DNA from: Sphaeroforma arctica JP610
Lineage: Eukaryota > Opisthokonta > Ichthyosporea > Ichthyophonida
Reading direction: 5' to 3'
Assembly: GCF_001186125.1 (NCBI RefSeq)
Contig: NW_014039490.1
Location: forward strand, 1 to 23,949
Length of the DNA: 23,949 nt
The notes beneath the pieces were generated by a model that ran no database searches, was not told the DNA's origin, and saw nothing but the letters and a program-made list of their open reading frames with translations. Below are positions 1-8,304 of this stretch, one piece after another (position 1 is the stretch's first letter; every line of letters starts with the position of its first letter). A program made the position numbers and the translations under genes.

Positions 1-540
1 AAAACGGAATTTTGCCCAATCTGTGATCTTTATTTTCCAACTAACAAGAATCAGATCCATGATTTTGTCCGCAAAGTCAGGTATTAATGCCTTGACTATG
101 TCTGACGGGGGCTTATATGGATTCAGACAGTTATCGTCTGATTGATCCTTCAATGGATCTATGTTAGTTGGTAGACCAGTTACGGTTATACCTAGAGTGA
201 GTAAATCACTCATTCCGACTATAATGTCGTACTTCTGTGACATCTTAACTATCACAGCTTGGGTTGTGATACTCCTATCATCGGCCAGGGAGATTTTAAC
301 ATCTGTGGCCATGGTATCACACTTAGAAGTTTTATCATCAGCTAAAATGGGGTGAGTTGTTTGTGTTCTCCTTTCGATATCTTTCATTAATGCAAAGCGA
401 TCGGATATACATGAAATTTCTGAACCAGGATCAATCAATGCAAGGATTTTGTTTCCATTGCAGTATACAGGGATTATTACACGCTCATCTAAAGAGTCGT
501 TGTATTGTCTGTGTAACGATTGTACCTGGTAGTACGTTCA
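1..540 (-). pseudogene. Ty3/gypsy-type protease and start of pol (element A, runs off left edge)
   Basis: Reading leftwards from about 540, the minus strand encodes a retropepsin-like domain. A short beta-strand leads to the active-site turn ALIDPGSEIS (codons at about 421-445). A later IIVGMSDLL segment (about 205-235) corresponds to the second hallmark of clan AA proteases. It is followed by a spacer with LKDQSDDN and a WAKFRF stretch just before the window edge, where RT should begin. The catalytic triplet is D-P-G rather than the usual D-[ST]-G, so activity is doubtful unless this is a base error. The same spacer, including LKDQSDDN, recurs in element B at about 19320, which ties the two elements together. 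The frame is open over most of this stretch. It has no start of its own, as expected for a domain of a gag-pol polyprotein. Confidence 0.75.
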
Positions 541-1420
541 CTCCAACTCAATGTCGGGCTTTTTGTCACAAGACTTAATGTGATAGCCATTGGTCTTCTC
601 ACACTTGTCGCACTTAATAAGATAGTGTGTACAGGTGAATGCATGCCTGCCATTCCAATAACCGTTAGGGGTCAATTGGTACATGTCATACCCACACTGT
701 GCGTCGGCACATTTCTTAATCTCCTTAAATGGAGGCTCCTTGTCCTTCGCCCCCGCGCGTGCCCGTTTATTGGGTCGCGTGGATAGAGTGGGATACGTAT
801 CCGTGATCGGTGTGCTCCCGCGGCTTCTTAACAGCCACTTTTCCCTTCGATGGTACTCGGTGTGCGGGGAAAAGGGTGGATACAGTATCATAAAACTGTT
901 CCCACGTAAGTCGGGATAGATGAAACTTTGTTTCATGTCCCTTGTCTCGAGCCTCAGTCGCGTGTTTACTTCGCAACTCGGTGTACAGGCTCTCACGGCC
1001 GTTATATCCTATGTTCTTACAGAACACGTGCATAACCAGGAACTCGTACCATCGCTTTGCCTTGTCCTTTGTTATATCTGGACGTTTCAGGTCAGCATCT
1101 AGCTTCAGAATATAACTCTGAATGGGCGTGTTCTCAACTGGTTCAGTTAAAATTGAACTCAGTCCTGGGGCTACGCATGTCCTTACTTAACAAAGATGTA
1201 ACCAACCATCACACAGCTGGCCAGTCACGACAAGTGTCTAGCTCATGTTGATGTCGCTGCAGGATCAAATAACTTGTACCTGTAGGGTCAAACGTCTGCA
1301 TTAAAGCAGAGATCCATTGCTGGGGAGAGATATCATTCGTCTCCAGCATGACCGTAAACGCATTAAGCGTACGGGTTAGCGTGTCGAGGTCATGGTTGTT
1401 TATAAACTCGACCTGCTTAA
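538..1420 (-). pseudogene. gag capsid C-terminal part and paired zinc-finger nucleocapsid (element A)
   Basis: This continues the 436-residue gag ORF to its right, but in other frames. From about 1420 to 1240 the translation has capsid-like character (for example NAFTVMLETNDISPQQW). From about 1033 to 770 it carries FLVMHVFCKNIGYNG and LSRLTWEQFYDTVS, which match element B's capsid remnant. From about 700 to 540 lies a paired zinc-binding module: CADAQC, then HAFTC, then CDKC, then HIKSC. The second finger is C-x2-C-x6-H-x3-C, not the canonical retroviral C-x2-C-x4-H-x4-C. Stops at about 1240 and frame changes near 1090 and 780 mean the copy is broken. The role is inferred from the family: capsid assembly and RNA packaging in the element's virus-like particle. 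Confidence 0.7.
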
Positions 1421-2710
1421 ACTGATCTGTCCTTTGTACTTCTGGTTATCCCTGTGGTCTTGTCCACGTTGGGCCTGAAGTAGCTGGTCGATGCGCTTTT
1501 GCTTAATCGCAATCATATTAGCAAAATATGATACATCTTCGGCATGATGCGCATCGTGGGCGATTCCCATTTTAACGGTATAATCGTCGACCGATTTGTT
1601 AAGTTCGGTCACCTCGTCAGAGTGAAAATCCTCTGCGGGTTGATGTAGTGCTGTGCGATCGAAGCGATTGAATTCGACTTCGTTAACACGTTTACGGGGG
1701 TGTTTACTACCACTTGTAAAGTCCATGGTTGAGGCCTTTCGGTGCTCTGTTCCTCGGATAGTGGTTGGTATTATAATCTTGGATGATTCATGCGTCTGGA
1801 AAACATACCCAGTCTTAACTGGTTTCCGACGATTGTCATCCCAATTGGGTAAAAGTGGCGGAGTATTTCTACCTGTCTGTGGGTCTATAATACCCTCCAG
1901 GACGGGTGACTCACGGCCGGGTGTCAGAACAGGCGAGTTATTAGCCTGAAGTTCTGGTGGTAGTACCTCGTAAGGTATAGATACGCTGAGCACATCTGGC
2001 TCATATGCCACAGGTGTAGCACTCGAGTCTTTACGTTCTTCGGGCGTAATTGCCTGTCGACGCTCTGTCCACTTCTGTAGGGCTTCAGTAATGCACGGAG
2101 AAACATGCTCGCGTAAGTGCTGTGTATGTTTTCCTGATCTATACAATCGATCTACATGTTCAACAGTCAAGTCTTTCTTAAGGGTAGCTAACTGATTCTT
2201 AAGATCAGTGTTTTCAGTAATTAACTTACTTATGCGCGTTAGCTTAGTAGTCTCGAACGTAGATTCGGGTTTGCCACTTGAGGTTGCCTCCTCTTCTGGT
2301 TCCATTATAGGTTCCTTTTGAGATTTGTCCTTGTTCCCTATAATTGGGGACTCCCTTATAATTGGGAACTTTTCTTTCTGAGTTTCGTCAGAAGAATGGG
2401 TTGGGGCGTCTTGAGACGCGTCCCTTGTCTCACTTCTTGACTTCGTAAATGCAAGCTTTGAAGTTGAGGCAATAGTTGGCCCTCGGGCTCTGCCAGTGAG
2501 AGTAGTCTCCTTAATCGGAGCGGCTACATCCTTATCTGAAGCATTGTCCTGTTGACTACTATTGTCGGAGGCAAGTACTTCGGCTACTGCGCGGTTAAAC
2601 GCATCAGCAGCGGCGGCGGTTGCTTCTGCGGCAGCGCTAGCGGCTTCTCTCTCCATCTTCTTATTTTCAGCTTTACGCTTCTGAGAAGGAGCATTGTCTT
2701 TCTTGGTCAT
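1400..2710 (-). CDS. gag N-terminal region, 436 aa (element A)
   Basis: This is the longest intact reading frame in the window, and it starts at an ATG (2710-2708). The N-terminus is lysine-rich, then comes an Ala/Glu-rich low-complexity segment (about residues 20-50). A Ser/Thr/Glu-rich disordered region runs to about residue 150, and a coiled-coil-like stretch at about 160-210 contains ENTDLKNQLATLKKDL. The C-terminal third is charged, and its homology continues past the stop in another frame as capsid sequence. Gag proteins of Ty3/gypsy elements often have such a disordered N-terminal extension. The assignment rests on what follows (capsid, zinc fingers, protease) rather than on a motif in this ORF. 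A leader of about 370 nt separates it from the LTR-like repeat at 3079-3540. The true product was probably a longer gag truncated here by a frameshift near 1400. Confidence 0.7.
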   Translation of the reverse strand: MTKKDNAPSQKRKAENKKMEREAASAAAEATAAAADAFNRAVAEVLASDNSSQQDNASDKDVAAPIKETTLTGRARGPTIASTSKLAFTKSRSETRDASQDAPTHSSDETQKEKFPIIRESPIIGNKDKSQKEPIMEPEEEATSSGKPESTFETTKLTRISKLITENTDLKNQLATLKKDLTVEHVDRLYRSGKHTQHLREHVSPCITEALQKWTERRQAITPEERKDSSATPVAYEPDVLSVSIPYEVLPPELQANNSPVLTPGRESPVLEGIIDPQTGRNTPPLLPNWDDNRRKPVKTGYVFQTHESSKIIIPTTIRGTEHRKASTMDFTSGSKHPRKRVNEVEFNRFDRTALHQPAEDFHSDEVTELNKSVDDYTVKMGIAHDAHHAEDVSYFANMIAIKQKRIDQLLQAQRGQDHRDNQKYKGQISLSRSSL

Positions 2711-3078
2711 AATCTTAACTTATGACTACTAGCTTGTCTCTTACGGACTAGCTTGGATAAGAAATTTTTATGGTAGTTAATTTACCTTTACGCTTAAGTA
2801 GTCTAAGTAATTAATACCTTTGCTAACTTTAAAATGTGTAAGATTCGGTCTATTAAGGCGATATTAACGCCTTAGAGTAAATAAACGCGTAGGTAAATTC
2901 TAAGTATCGTGAAAATATCAAAGTAAATAACGAAATGGGACTTTTAGTAAAGTTAGGTGTCCCTCGTGAAAACAGCAATACTCTGAGGGATTGTGAGGCT
3001 GAGACGTTGCCTATATATAATCCTCTCAGTACTGTTTCCGCCGAAGGGATTTTATTCAGTGTTTCGTTGTCGCTCTGT
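2711..3078 (-). other. AT-rich leader between LTR-like repeat and gag (element A)
   Basis: There is no credible ORF. The stretch is AT-rich with a local GC-richer segment near 2970-3070. A TATATATAA run lies at 3012-3020 (plus sense), next to ggctgagac. In element A it would be the untranslated leader. I could not find a convincing tRNA-complementary primer binding site. Confidence 0.4.
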
Positions 3079-3540
3079 TAGAAACTATGATATATTTCAT
3101 TGGGGCGAATCTGAGAGACTCATAAAATCCTATCTTTAGAAAATAAAATTATAAAAATTAAAATACTCTTGATGTCCTTAGTTATTGTCTTAACCAATAA
3201 CTTGCCACTTATCAAGAATTACCAACTTAGCCTTCATCAGACTGGCACATCTGGTTGGCTGATCGGCGGATCAACGAGGTAACGTTAATAGTCCCTAGAA
3301 ACCTATATTCGGTTGAGCTATCTCGCTACCGAAGTATTCAGATATAAATAAAGTTGGAAAGTAAATATAGTTCTATTAATAGAACTAGACCAGCTCTTAT
3401 GTTTGGTATTTTACTGGGGGCCTTTTAATGGCCTCGTCCAAATATCTGATATGTAAAATGGAACAGGTATTAATTAATAAAACCATTAAACCCCATTTAG
3501 GAAACTTAAGTTCCTCGTACTATTAAGAGTACGTTTATAA
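3079..3540 (-). repeat. LTR-like dispersed repeat, copy 1 (probable 5' LTR of element A)
   Basis: This aligns in the same orientation with 11309-11740. Shared blocks include tagtccctagaaacctat, tctcgctaccgaagtattca, atatagttctattaatagaa and ccaaatatctgatatgtaa, with small indels between. It lies just upstream of the gag of element A in the transcriptional sense, the place of a 5' LTR. The ends are defined only by loss of similarity. I see no clean TG...CA termini or target-site duplication. Confidence 0.65.
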
Positions 3541-3547
3541 TTTACGT

Positions 3548-3899
3548 ACTGGAGTTCGGATTTGAGGTTGTTTGCTTTTGCACAGAGGTTGGTGAGCATT
3601 TGGTGCATGGTTGATTTCCATTGGTCATCAGTGAAAGGTTCCTTGGAGATGGGCCCATCATTGTTCGGAGTTGGTAGAACCTGGGCGAGAGGTCTGTGAT
3701 AGATTTTTGTAAGTCCAATTTCCATAGGTCATTGGGCAAGGAGTTGGGAACGAACGTCTCAGTTGGGGATTCGGCCTGGCCCGACATTTTTCGCGGCTGT
3801 GGGACTGTAAGTCCCCAGGCTCCCTACTGAATTTTTGATTTATTTTATTTTATTTGAAAATCCAAATTTCAAGTCTGGTATTCATGCGACTTTTTGGTG
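3548..3899. repeat. Direct repeat, left copy (partial gag 5' end)
   Basis: Nearly identical to 4456-4811. The offset is 908 nt, becoming 911 nt after a 3-nt difference near 3744, where the left copy has gagttggg against gagtccttggg. Similarity stops sharply on both sides. Each copy carries about 100 nt of untranslated sequence and the first codons of a gag-like gene on the minus strand (start at 3787). The 3-nt difference removes one codon and does not break the frame. Confidence 0.9.
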
Positions 3900-4698
3900 G
3901 TTTCATCAAGTTGCCATTTCCACGTAAGTGCTGCATGTCGTTTCACCTGGGCGACAGCTTCGCTAAGAACACAAAGGCGGACGAAACTGGTGGAGCTTCT
4001 GCGGCGATTTGGTTGAGATAGCGATTTAGACGGACGATACCAGAAAAAGTGGTGGCGATTGAGGACTGGTTGGGCATGCCAGTATTTTTCAAATACTGAT
4101 TGGGATGGGGGCTTGCCGTTAGGGAAAATTGCTCGGAAGAAGAGCCATACCGGAGTTATGTCATCCATTTCATGAAGAGTTTTGTCCGGCATCGGGGCCC
4201 ACCACTTTCGTCAAAAGGTGTTCGGGTACTGGGGGCTGCAATTTGGGACTGAGAAGCTGGTGGGGTCGGGCGTTTTTTTAGGGCTTGGGTTTTCAGGTTT
4301 GTCCACTCTTGAGCGGTAGCTGGGAGGCTCACTGCTGCTATTGGGCGCCTGTGACCGCGGTCTTTTTGCTGGCGGAGCAGGCCGGCTTGTGGAGCCAAAT
4401 CGAAAAGTGTCGGGTGTGTCTTTATCTATAGGTGCACGGGTTTGGGATTTAAGGTCCCGGAGTTCGGATTCGAGGTTGTTTGCTTTTGCACAGAGGTTGG
4501 TGAGCATTTGGTGCATGGTTGATTTCCATTGGTCATCAGTGAAAGGTTCCTTGGAGATGGGCCCATCATTGTTCGGAGTTGGTAGAACCTGGGCGAGAGG
4601 TCTGTGATAGATTTTTGTAAGTCCAATTTCCATAGGTCATTGGGCAAGGAGTCCTTGGGAACGAACGTCTCAGTTGGGGATTCGGCCTGGCCCGACAT
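3869..4698 (-). pseudogene. gag-like gene of another retroelement, frameshifted
   Basis: An ATG at 4698 opens MSGQAESPTETFVP, followed by a PNDLWKLDLQKS segment. Coding character then switches frame near 4580-4600 to one containing PISKEPFTDDQWKSTMHQML and a short coiled coil, NNLESELRDLKS. A Pro/Ser/Lys/Arg-rich tail follows, to about 4211. This layout (short N-terminal domain, coiled coil, basic disordered linker) is common in gag of LTR retrotransposons, but no zinc knuckle, protease or RT follows. A further minus-strand frame (4192-3869, TPVWLFFRAIFPNGKPP) may be its continuation before the sequence runs into the left direct-repeat copy. I do not recognise the exact family. The gag call is inference from composition and setting. 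The two frames could be one gene with a 1-nt indel. Confidence 0.45.
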
Positions 4699-4811
4699 TT
4701 TTCGCGGCTGTGGGACTGTAAGTCCCCAGGCTCCCTACTGAATTTTTGATTTATTTTATTTTATTTGAAAATCCAAATTTCAAGTCTGGTATTCATGCGA
4801 CTTTTTGGTGG
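4456..4811. repeat. Direct repeat, right copy (gag 5' end)
   Basis: Partner of 3548-3899. It contains the ATG at 4698 and the upstream AT-rich tract with attttattttattt. The A-B-A' order (352 nt, about 556 nt, 356 nt) fits either a tandem duplication of a roughly 910-nt unit truncated at one end, or recombination between two element copies. Confidence 0.9.
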
Positions 4812-4851
4812 GGTCTGTGGGTTTTTTTTAAATGGTATTCAGTTCTACACT

Positions 4852-4869
4852 GGTGACCTGCTGGTCACC
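4852..4869. other. Small perfect hairpin
   Basis: ggtgacc tgct ggtcacc forms a 7-bp stem with a 4-nt loop. It lies just beyond the right direct-repeat copy and just before the 21-bp minisatellite. No function is implied. Confidence 0.6.
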
Positions 4870-4919
4870 GAGATTTACGTTTCGGAGACGAAAATATGAA
4901 TCAAAGGTCCGTCGTGAAA

Positions 4920-5040
4920 AAAAATATGGGGAAGTGAAAAATAGATATGGGGAAGTGAAAAATAAATATGGGGAAGTGAAAAATAAATATGGGGAAGAGA
5001 AAAATAAATATGAGGAAGTGAAAAATAAATACGGGGAAGT
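4920..5040. repeat. 21-bp minisatellite, about 5-6 copies
   Basis: The unit tatggggaagtgaaaaataaa (21 nt) repeats with few changes. Because the unit is a multiple of three, the array is open in frame on both strands. The plus strand reads as a KYGEVKN heptad (frame open 4832-5143) and the minus strand as SPYLFFT (4828-5067). Neither has independent support as a gene, so I annotate it as repeat only. Confidence 0.9.
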
Positions 5041-5184
5041 TGACACAAAGTATTTAGCCGCCGCCATGACTGGTTTTGAGACCAGAGGTGTTGACTCTAG
5101 CAGTCCAAAATTTGTTTATACTGAAGTTGTCAACAAATCCTGAATCAGTTGAGAACTGGGGCGTTTGACCCTGCAGCCGAAATT

Positions 5185-5252
5185 CTGTATTGTGGGTGGC
5201 ACTGGTGTTTTAGGGTTTTTCGCAGGTATTGTGGGTGGCACTGGTGTTGTTG
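5185..5252. repeat. Short direct repeat upstream of the virus-like cluster
   Basis: gtattgtgggtggcactggtgtt occurs twice, starting at about 5188 and 5227, about 40 nt apart. It lies between the minisatellite and the first gene of the compact cluster. It could be part of an upstream regulatory or repeat region. There is no further evidence. Confidence 0.75.
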
Positions 5253-5331
5253 AGTGATGCGTCGCGACGATTGGAGTATTTCGCGAATATGTTGACGCTT
5301 GATTGCAGTATCCATTTTTGTTGTGATAGAA

Positions 5332-6490
5332 ATGAACTTTGTTGTCATAATTTTCGCAATTACAATGCTTTTAATCATTTCTGTAACAATTACTGTCATC
5401 GCGCTCAACCGTGTAGACACTGTAAAACAAGTGTCGGTCTCGGCTGCCTCCACCCTCACTTTGCCTCAAGTCACAGGTATGGTGCCAGTCCCCAACAATG
5501 GTAGACAACCTATGACAGGCTTTCTTTGCGGTAGCAAAGACACTGTGCTCAAGTTTGCCCACGTCTACTTCGAAGACCTGTCTAAACTATACGAGCTTAT
5601 CGCAAAGGCCGTTGCAGGTAAATGTCATCTTATAGTCGGAATCCATGAGCGCAACGCCGACGACAAGCTGCGCATACCCACTAGCGCCCCGCACACATTT
5701 GACGACGGGCTAGCCGACTGGATTAAGGATCAGTACTTGGCCATAGCCAAAAAGTATGATGGTCATCGCGCCATATTTTGCATACAGGTGGGATTTAGTA
5801 GGTATGGTGAAACATATAATCATAACAACCCTGAGTTTATGCCGTCGCCCACCAAGCTATTAGAAGTCTTTTCAGCCGTTACTTCAGCGTTTAAAGTCAC
5901 GCGCATACAAGTCAGCCAGGATGTCCTTAACAGTGATATCATGGGGCCACTCGAATCGCTGGAGATTGGGTACTTTCACGACACCACGTTTGATTCAAAG
6001 TATCACAAGGACTTTTTTTCTCGAAAACATGGACAAGAGAAATGTCGACAGTGTCAAGGCCAAGCACCCATTTGGGGGCGAGATAGGAGGCAATGTGACA
6101 GGCGATAGCACATTTAATGCGGATCTGGCTATTGAAGAGTGTAAAAGAGTAGGATTCACCTTTTCAATGTGCAATCATCTGCGCAACGAGACCGCGAGTA
6201 CGAAAAGAGTTGATCAATTAATGAGATACAGATACTTTATCGCAGCCGTGGCCAGCGATGGCAAAGCCAAAACACATATATCATTGAAAAACACTGGTGT
6301 GGCACCAATATACTATGATTCGTACATTACAATGGACTCGGGACTAAAGAGTAACAAAAGCTTGAAGGGGCACGCGTCGGATATGCGCGTGTACACGATT
6401 GATGGCGCCGTGGATTCAAACAATTTGTTTAGTATAGAATGTGCAATGGCATACTTGGGAAAAGAAATACCAATTGGTGTAAATATATAA
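5332..6490 (+). pseudogene. Membrane-anchored DUF4874/DUF4832-like protein (glycoside-hydrolase-like fold), one frameshift
   Basis: I chose the ATG at 5332. The open frame reaches 5299 but only through a TTG. Residues 1-25 are strongly hydrophobic (MNFVVIIFAITMLLIISVTI), an uncleaved signal anchor or signal peptide. The next part has PMTGF, then LKFAHVYFEDL, an LRIPTSAPHTFDDG segment and IFCIQVGFSRYGETYN. The latter matches the family pattern of a beta-strand ending in G-F-x-G-x-W-G-E. Reading then changes frame at a T7 run (6013-6019). In the second frame (to 6490) the end contains YRYFIAAVASDGKAKTHISL and NTGVAPIYYDSY, typical of the DUF4832 C-terminal beta-sandwich (asparagine-rich turn, then G-x-A-P-x-Y). 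Known relatives are mostly bacterial secreted proteins. The substrate is unknown. It is first in a run of co-oriented genes, with 52 nt to the next. The break in a homopolymer may be an assembly error. Confidence 0.6.
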
Positions 6491-6542
6491 ATACGTGAAT
6501 ATAAAGTATTATTAAATGGTTTAAATCTCATACAACGACGCG

Positions 6543-7192
6543 ATGCTAGCGGGTATTTTATGTATGCCTGCAGAATACTGCGATTTGTTATTATCGTTGC
6601 TCGAATTGGATAAGAATTTGACACCAAAAACAGGCTTGTTAACAACACGCCCACGAGCTGTAGCGACTCTTGGTTATAATAGTCTTCGGGCATCAAGCAA
6701 ACCAAAATAAATAAATCATCAAAGACACCACAGGAACCGAAAACTGTTCTTTCTTCGTCTCGTAATTCCACATCGGAACAACCTGAACCACGGCAATCTT
6801 CCAGAATAAACAAAAAATCATTATATAAGCCATGGGCAGCGCCGTATGCGCGACCGGAAACTAGGCGTTCATCGTCGCTCGAACCCGAACCTGTACAAAA
6901 TAAAGCATTTCATGTTCTGCCAACCACGTCGAAACAAGTGTCACGAAAACCATCGCCCCCACCACATAGAACATCGACACAGCGATCGTCAGTATCACCA
7001 TCCCCACCACGTAGAACATCAACATATGGATCGTCAGTATCACCACCCCCACCACGTAGAATATCGACACAGCGATCGTTAGTATCACCAGAGCATGCGC
7101 TGACAGTGATTCCTCAATCAAATCAAGTCCAGATCCCACATATTGCTGATACACCAAACTACTTCTTATGTGCCGCATACCACAATCATTAA
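6543..7192 (+). pseudogene. Unrecognised Ser/Pro/Arg-rich repeat protein, one frameshift
   Basis: An ATG at 6543 opens a 55-codon frame (PAEYCDLLLSLLELDKN near the start) that stops at 6708-6710. Directly after an A4 run (6704-6707), coding character continues in another frame, with no ATG, to 7192. The N-terminal 50 residues look folded and helical. The rest is low complexity and basic. Near the C-terminus a 15-residue unit of the type SSVSPxPPRRxSTxx repeats about three times (about 6968-7090). It ends with a less biased tail. Such Ser-Pro-Arg tracts are typical of disordered, phosphorylated or nucleic-acid-binding proteins, including viral structural proteins, but I recognise no family. 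It sits 52 nt after the previous gene and 34 nt before the next. The break again follows a homopolymer. Confidence 0.5.
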
Positions 7193-7226
7193 CTTTAATA
7201 ATACGAATAATCATATCACAATCAAT

Positions 7227-7535
7227 ATGCTCCCCGTAGTTGGACCAGAAACACAAGCTACTGGCAAGAACCTGATCAGAGATGTTGTAGCGGTGCATAT
7301 GACCCCCATTGAAGCCAGTTTCGAGGATCCACAATTGCAGACATGGTTTAGTAGTAACTGAACCAAATGTAATTTGATAATTGTATTGATGGGAGTTGGG
7401 ATATTTGTCGGTATTAGCTACCTAACATCGAATCGAATTTCAAGCATTTACTCGTGTCTGAAAGGGGGGTTGTACAATGCAGCTGGATACAAACACACAG
7501 TCACACCAAGTGGATCCGATCCAGGAAATTTTTAA
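7227..7535 (+). pseudogene. Small single-pass membrane protein, in-frame TGA
   Basis: An ATG at 7227 opens MLPVVGPETQATGKNLIRDV and reads to TGA at 7359-7361. The same frame continues without further stops to TAA at 7533-7535. The part after the stop begins with a clear transmembrane segment (NLIIVLMGVGIFVGISYL, about 7371-7424) and ends in a short Gly/Ser-rich tail. An alternative is two genes, with a 48-residue protein starting at the in-frame ATG 7389. I favour one protein of about 102 residues because the frame is shared and the gap is only 9 codons. It is then soluble N-terminus, membrane span, short tail. The family is unknown. Only 4 nt separate its stop from the next ATG. Confidence 0.5.
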
Positions 7536-7539
7536 CTAG

Positions 7540-8250
7540 ATGAGTAAACTATCATCTCTGAGCTTCATGGGTAATAAACCTGCCGTAACTGTAGCACTTG
7601 GTGCCGCCGAAGTCATTGATAGCTCGATGTTCGTTGTTGGAAGAATCACCATACACCTTGCCGAAGACGGAGGCGGCGTGGTTAACGTGGCCAGCCATAC
7701 GGCGGATTTGCTGTTGAGTAGGGAAGAACTGGATCAATTACTTGTTGGACAAAACTGGGGTGAGAAGACAATGCTAGATATGCTTCGAAACCTGTTTCCA
7801 AATAATTTTCCAGCATTTGAGGATAACACAGATTATGACGATCCCGAAATCAACGATAGAGACATCAAAAAACGTCTCGACTCGAATATACAGGCAAATA
7901 AGATTAGTCGAAATGTGTTCCTATCGATTCTTGTTGGAGGCTTTCTGGTTATAGGTTTGATGTTTAAGCAAGCGGCCGTATTGAAGTATTTTGAGAATAG
8001 TGAACAGAAGAGGGTATATGAATTCATCACAAAATATGTGCCCGCGTCTAAGAACGCACACAGTTGGGATTCTTACATGATGAACGGAAGCACTCTTTTT
8101 AACATGATAGCAGCATTAATATCTACTGTATCTGGAAATAGTATTGATACTGCAAGCTCCCTCCTCGCAACGGCTGTACTGACATATGGTAACGATATAT
8201 CGTTTAAGAGAGCTTTAGTCCAGTATCAAACAATTGTTCACGATGTGTAA
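7540..8250 (+). CDS. Unrecognised 236-residue membrane protein, intact
   Basis: This is the only unbroken gene in the cluster, running from ATG 7540 to TAA 8248-8250. Residues 15-65 are beta-rich (FVVGRITIHL) and end in LLLSREELDQLL. An acidic linker follows (about 93-108, DNTDYDDPEINDRD). Residues 125-143 (NVFLSILVGGFLVIGLMFK) are a convincing transmembrane helix. A second, weaker hydrophobic stretch lies near 186-200 (LFNMIAALISTV). No catalytic or metal-binding motif is visible and I recognise no family. It lies 4 nt after the small membrane protein gene and 54 nt before the next gene, all on the same strand. That packing is unusual for host nuclear genes and fits a viral or large-transposon origin. 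Confidence 0.65.
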   Translation: MSKLSSLSFMGNKPAVTVALGAAEVIDSSMFVVGRITIHLAEDGGGVVNVASHTADLLLSREELDQLLVGQNWGEKTMLDMLRNLFPNNFPAFEDNTDYDDPEINDRDIKKRLDSNIQANKISRNVFLSILVGGFLVIGLMFKQAAVLKYFENSEQKRVYEFITKYVPASKNAHSWDSYMMNGSTLFNMIAALISTVSGNSIDTASSLLATAVLTYGNDISFKRALVQYQTIVHDV

Positions 8251-8304
8251 GCTGGAGGTGGTCCGGGTCTTTTGTGAAATAAGAAGAAAATTAGACTAGT
8301 CCCA

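Noticed and set aside
2990-3020. Shared promoter with about 14700-14735 (ggctgagac...gcctata)
   Set aside because: Only two short words match, in opposite orientation relative to the elements; not enough for a repeat call.
6313-6813. 166-residue minus-strand ORF
   Set aside because: It is antisense to the end of the DUF4832-like gene and the start of the Ser/Pro-rich gene, both better supported by motifs.
6861-7334. 157-residue minus-strand ORF with hydrophobic repeats
   Set aside because: The repeats are the antisense reading of the Ser/Pro/Arg repeat tract, and the frame has no independent motif.
7540-7740. PC4-like single-stranded DNA binding domain in the 236-residue protein
   Set aside because: Only LLLSREELDQLL recalls the family. 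The basic DNA-binding strands are absent, so I left the protein unassigned.
8279-8283. ATAAG as a baculovirus-type late promoter motif
   Set aside because: A five-base motif is expected by chance, and it is not found consistently before the other cluster genes.
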